Made by a program: the position numbers and the translations under genes
Notes under the pieces: generated by a model
The model's database searches: none
Told to the model about the DNA's origin: nothing
What the model saw: the letters and a program-made list of their open reading frames with translations, nothing else
Assembly: GCA_937881145.1 (NCBI GenBank)
Contig: CALGFL010000381.1
Location: 1 to 8,966 of the forward strand
Direction of reading: 5' to 3'
Origin: an uncultured Bordetella sp.
Lineage (GTDB): Bacteria > Pseudomonadota > Gammaproteobacteria > Burkholderiales > Burkholderiaceae_B
Length of the DNA stretch: 8,966 nt
Part shown: in pieces, positions 6,810-8,966 of the stretch
Numbering within the stretch: position 1 is the first letter of the stretch
Layout of the letters: every line of letters starts with the position of its first letter

Positions 6810-7826
6810 ATGATTTCCGTCTTGTTGCCCAGGGGCAATCACTACATCTACCTGGCGGTCTCGCTGATCTGCCTGAGCACGCTGCTGACCTGGGTCATCT
6901 GGCTTGCGATCACGCCCGCGTCGCGCCATAGCCTGCGCGGCCGCCTGCGGCTGGGCCTGACGCTGATGGCCTGCCTGGCTGTCATCGGCAGCCTCTACCC
7001 CTATCACCTGGCTGCCTCATGGCTGGCCGCCCAGCGCGCACTGGACAGGGCCCGGGCCCATCGCGACATACTGCAAACCGGCCAGACAGTGGCCGGCATC
7101 GCCATGCCGGCCGGCACCATCCTGCATTTGCGCAAAATAGGCCAGCCCGGCACCTTCGCGCTGGCCCGCTTTCCCCAACCCACCGAAGTCGATGGCCTGC
7201 AAGTGCGCAGCATACGGCGCCACGTCAGCCCCGCCCGCGCCGACGCGCCGCCGCGCGAGACCTGGTCGGTGGCGCTCGCGGGCGACCAGGTCGTGCAAGG
7301 CTGGATCTGCTCGCACAGGCACCCCGTGGACCTGGCCATCGAAAAGAACGGCAAGCCGCGTTTTGCCGACTGCCACCTGGCCGACGGCAACAAGCTGGAC
7401 GGCCAGCCCCTGCCCATGGGCACCTGGCTTTCCCGCTCCCAGGACGCCCCCCCGCGCTGGCTGCTGAGCACCGACGGCAGCGAGGCTGCCACGATCGCGC
7501 ACTTTCCGCTGCTCAAGGCCGACATCGTCGTCGATGCGCAGTCCCGCATCGTCTCGTTCAATGGCCTGCTGGCCCGCCAGGCCAAGCTGGGCGATGTGAC
7601 CTACCCCCTGGGCACCCGGGTCGCCAGCGCGCTGGACGTGCCGGGCGCGCTGGCGGGCGATCTGCTGTTCTCCCCGCCGCGCGGCCGCACGGCGCAATAC
7701 AAGAACCACAGCGACGTGCAGGCCGGCACTTCGGTGCTGCAGGCGCCCGACGGCACCGTGCGCCTGATGCTCGACAACCGCCAGGCCGGCGTCGTGGACG
7801 CCGCCACCCTGCGCATCGGCCCCTGA
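6810..7826 (+). CDS. uncharacterised membrane-anchored protein with repeated GxxxPxGT motifs
   Basis: I do not recognise this 338-aa protein. Two hydrophobic helices lie at about residues 12-35 and 48-68, joined by an arginine-rich loop (RHSLRGRLR, 39-47). By the positive-inside rule the loop is cytoplasmic and both ends, including the 270-residue C-terminal domain, are outside the inner membrane. That domain holds two cysteines (Cys167 and Cys188) that could form a disulfide. It repeats a beta-like motif: VAGIAMPAGTIL (94-105), LDGQPLPMGTWL (196-207), LGDVTYPLGTRV (260-271) and a shorter SDVQAGTSVL (301-310). The second and third copies also align upstream, at an offset of 64 residues. The ATG at 6810 is preferred; a GTG at 6801 adds three residues. 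Neither has a Shine-Dalgarno. Codon use matches its neighbours. It follows marR by 82 bases and precedes argJ by 87; no functional link to either is evident. Confidence 0.5.
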   Translation: MISVLLPRGNHYIYLAVSLICLSTLLTWVIWLAITPASRHSLRGRLRLGLTLMACLAVIGSLYPYHLAASWLAAQRALDRARAHRDILQTGQTVAGIAMPAGTILHLRKIGQPGTFALARFPQPTEVDGLQVRSIRRHVSPARADAPPRETWSVALAGDQVVQGWICSHRHPVDLAIEKNGKPRFADCHLADGNKLDGQPLPMGTWLSRSQDAPPRWLLSTDGSEAATIAHFPLLKADIVVDAQSRIVSFNGLLARQAKLGDVTYPLGTRVASALDVPGALAGDLLFSPPRGRTAQYKNHSDVQAGTSVLQAPDGTVRLMLDNRQAGVVDAATLRIGP

Positions 7827-7842
7827 GGCCGTCCAGCGCCCG

Positions 7843-7865
7843 CACCCCGGCCCGCGGCCGGGGTG
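7843..7865. repeat. Strong GC hairpin between the membrane-protein gene and argJ
   Basis: CACCCCGGCC (7843-7852), loop CGC, and GGCCGGGGTG (7856-7865) form a perfect 10-bp stem starting 17 bases after the stop at 7826. It is not followed directly by a T-run: ten bases of mixed sequence and a TTTT at 7880-7883 come later, so it is at best a poor intrinsic terminator. It may instead block 3' exonuclease or attenuate read-through into argJ. Confidence 0.5.
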
Positions 7866-7866
7866 A

Positions 7867-7872
7867 GATAAT
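7867..7872 (+). promoter_or_regulatory. Possible -10 element of argJ
   Basis: GATAAT matches the -10 consensus at five of six positions and lies 41 bases before the argJ ATG, directly after the GC hairpin. The position expected for a -35 falls inside the hairpin and does not match, so the promoter is doubtful. Confidence 0.5.
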
Positions 7873-7913
7873 AGGCACCTTTTCCCCAACCCCCGCACCG
7901 CGAGACCGAGGTC

Positions 7914-8966
7914 ATGGCCGTCAACCTGAAGATTCCCGCCCCCTCCGATATCTTCCCCGTACACGGCGTCGAAATCGGCGTCACCGAGGCGGGGATACGC
8001 AAGGCCAATCGCCGCGATCTGACCGTATTTCGCCTGTCCGAAGGCAGCACCGTGGCCGGCGTGTTCACGCGCAACCGCTTCTGCGCCGCGCCCGTGCAGA
8101 TCTGCCAGGAGCATCTGGCCGCGGGCGGCCCCATCCGCGCCCTGGTCATCAACACCGGCAACGCCAATGCCGGCACCGGCGCCGAGGGCCTGCACGCCGC
8201 GACGCAAACCTGCGCAGCGCTGGGCAAGCTGCTGCGCGTGCCGGGCGAACAGGTATTGCCGTTCTCCACCGGCGTGATCCTCGAACCCCTGCCGGTGGAC
8301 CGCCTCATCGCCGGTCTGCCCGGGGCCGTCGCCAAGCTGAGCCTGAAGGGGTGGTTCGACGCCGCGCACGGCATCATGACCACCGACACGCAGCCCAAGA
8401 TCCATTCGCACCAGCTCGACATCCACGGCCATACGATCACCATCACCGGCATCAGCAAGGGCGCGGGCATGATCCGCCCCAACATGGCCACCATGCTGAG
8501 CTTCCTGGCCACCGACGCGGGCATCGCCCAGCCGCTGCTGAACAAGCTGGCCAGGCAGATCGCCGACCGTTCCTTCAACCGCATCACGGTCGACGGCGAC
8601 ACCTCGACCAACGACTCCTTCATCATCGTCGCCACCGGCAAGTCGGGCATGCTGATCGAATCCGAATACGACGCGAACTACGCGGCCCTCTCGCACGCGC
8701 TCGCGGCGGCCGCGCTGGACCTGGCGCAGAAGATCGTGCGCGACGCCGAAGGCGCCACCAAATTCATCACCATCCACGTCGACGAAGCGGGCGACCAGGA
8801 CGAAGCGCTCAAAGTGGCCTACTCGGTGGCCCACTCGCCCCTGGTCAAGACTGCCTTCTACGCGTCCGACCCGAACCTGGGCCGCATCCTCGCGGCCATC
8901 GGCTACGCCGGCATCGCCGACCTGGACCCTCACAAAGTCCAACTGTGTCTGGGCTATGTGCTGGTC
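7914..8966 (+). CDS. argJ: bifunctional glutamate N-acetyltransferase / amino-acid acetyltransferase ArgJ, C-terminus cut
   Basis: The first 351 residues of an ornithine acetyltransferase; the family is around 400-410 aa, so some 55-60 residues lie beyond the right edge. ArgJ transfers the acetyl group from N2-acetylornithine to glutamate (and may use acetyl-CoA), closing the cyclic arginine pathway in the cytoplasm. It is made as one chain that cleaves itself before a threonine: NMATML at 190-195 places the cut between Ala192 and Thr193, the new N-terminal nucleophile of the beta chain. The preceding KGAGMIRP (182-189) and the oxyanion-hole Thr-Gly in FSTGVI (117-122) are also present, as are [12 protein letters not shown] (78-89) and [10 protein letters not shown] (225-234). 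The start at 7914 gives the MAVNL N-terminus I associate with betaproteobacterial ArgJ. A GAGG is only two bases away from it, so initiation may use GAGA further upstream (7902-7905). No frameshift seen. Confidence 0.5.
   Translation, partial: MAVNLKIPAPSDIFPVHGVEIGVTEAGIRKANRRDLTVFRLSEGSTVAGVFTRNRFCAAPVQICQEHLAAGGPIRALVINTGNANAGTGAEGLHAATQTCAALGKLLRVPGEQVLPFSTGVILEPLPVDRLIAGLPGAVAKLSLKGWFDAAHGIMTTDTQPKIHSHQLDIHGHTITITGISKGAGMIRPNMATMLSFLATDAGIAQPLLNKLARQIADRSFNRITVDGDTSTNDSFIIVATGKSGMLIESEYDANYAALSHALAAAALDLAQKIVRDAEGATKFITIHVDEAGDQDEALKVAYSVAHSPLVKTAFYASDPNLGRILAAIGYAGIADLDPHKVQLCLGYVLV

Noticed and set aside
6044..6838. Minus-strand open frames across the MarR gene (6044-6838 and 6118-6795).
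   Set aside because: They are antisense to a clear MarR winged-helix gene and would run through the promoter and operator region.
7017..8942. A 641-codon open frame on the minus strand across the membrane-protein gene, the gap and argJ.
   Set aside because: Its composition is Gly/Ala/Arg/Val/Asp-rich without motifs, and it lies fully antisense to argJ, whose active-site residues are intact.

Overview
The window is GC-rich DNA with dense, well-spaced genes. Its protein sequences look like those of a betaproteobacterium, most probably the Bordetella/Achromobacter group of the Alcaligenaceae; this is family resemblance from memory, not a search. It holds eight genes: a leftward catabolic operon of five genes (the last cut by the left edge), a divergent MarR-type regulator, an uncharacterised membrane protein, and argJ (cut by the right edge).

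Left and centre (1-6047, minus strand). Read in transcription order, the operon encodes a two-domain flavoprotein of 792 aa (aromatic acyl-CoA hydroxylase fused to an Old Yellow Enzyme reductase), a short-chain dehydrogenase, an enoyl-CoA hydratase-family protein, an acyl-CoA dehydrogenase and an aryl-CoA ligase. This set matches the aerobic CoA-thioester route for 2-aminobenzoate (anthranilate) known from Azoarcus evansii (abm genes). There the ligase makes 2-aminobenzoyl-CoA, the fused monooxygenase/reductase hydroxylates and dearomatises it in one polypeptide, and beta-oxidation-like enzymes degrade the non-aromatic ring. A closely related substrate such as salicylate cannot be excluded, because fused salicylyl-CoA 5-hydroxylases have the same architecture. 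The genes are tightly packed: an ATGA overlap, a 1-base gap, a 133-base gap carrying a nested inverted repeat, and a 56-base gap.

Control region (6048-6238). The 191 bases between the operon and the divergent marR contain a good sigma-70 promoter for the operon. They also contain two copies of an 18-base element (AGTTTAGnnTTnAAnTAA) exactly 72 bases apart, one over the operon -10 and one just upstream of marR. A perfect 6-bp dyad lies between them. The simplest model is a MarR repressor, released by a CoA-thioester intermediate, that controls both the operon and itself.

Right side (6801-8966, plus strand). A 338-aa protein with two membrane helices and a probably periplasmic domain with three or four copies of a GxxxPxGT motif is not recognised. 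It is followed by argJ (glutamate N-acetyltransferase of arginine biosynthesis). These two look like ordinary chromosomal neighbours of the catabolic cluster rather than part of it. No RNA genes, mobile elements or CRISPR arrays were seen.
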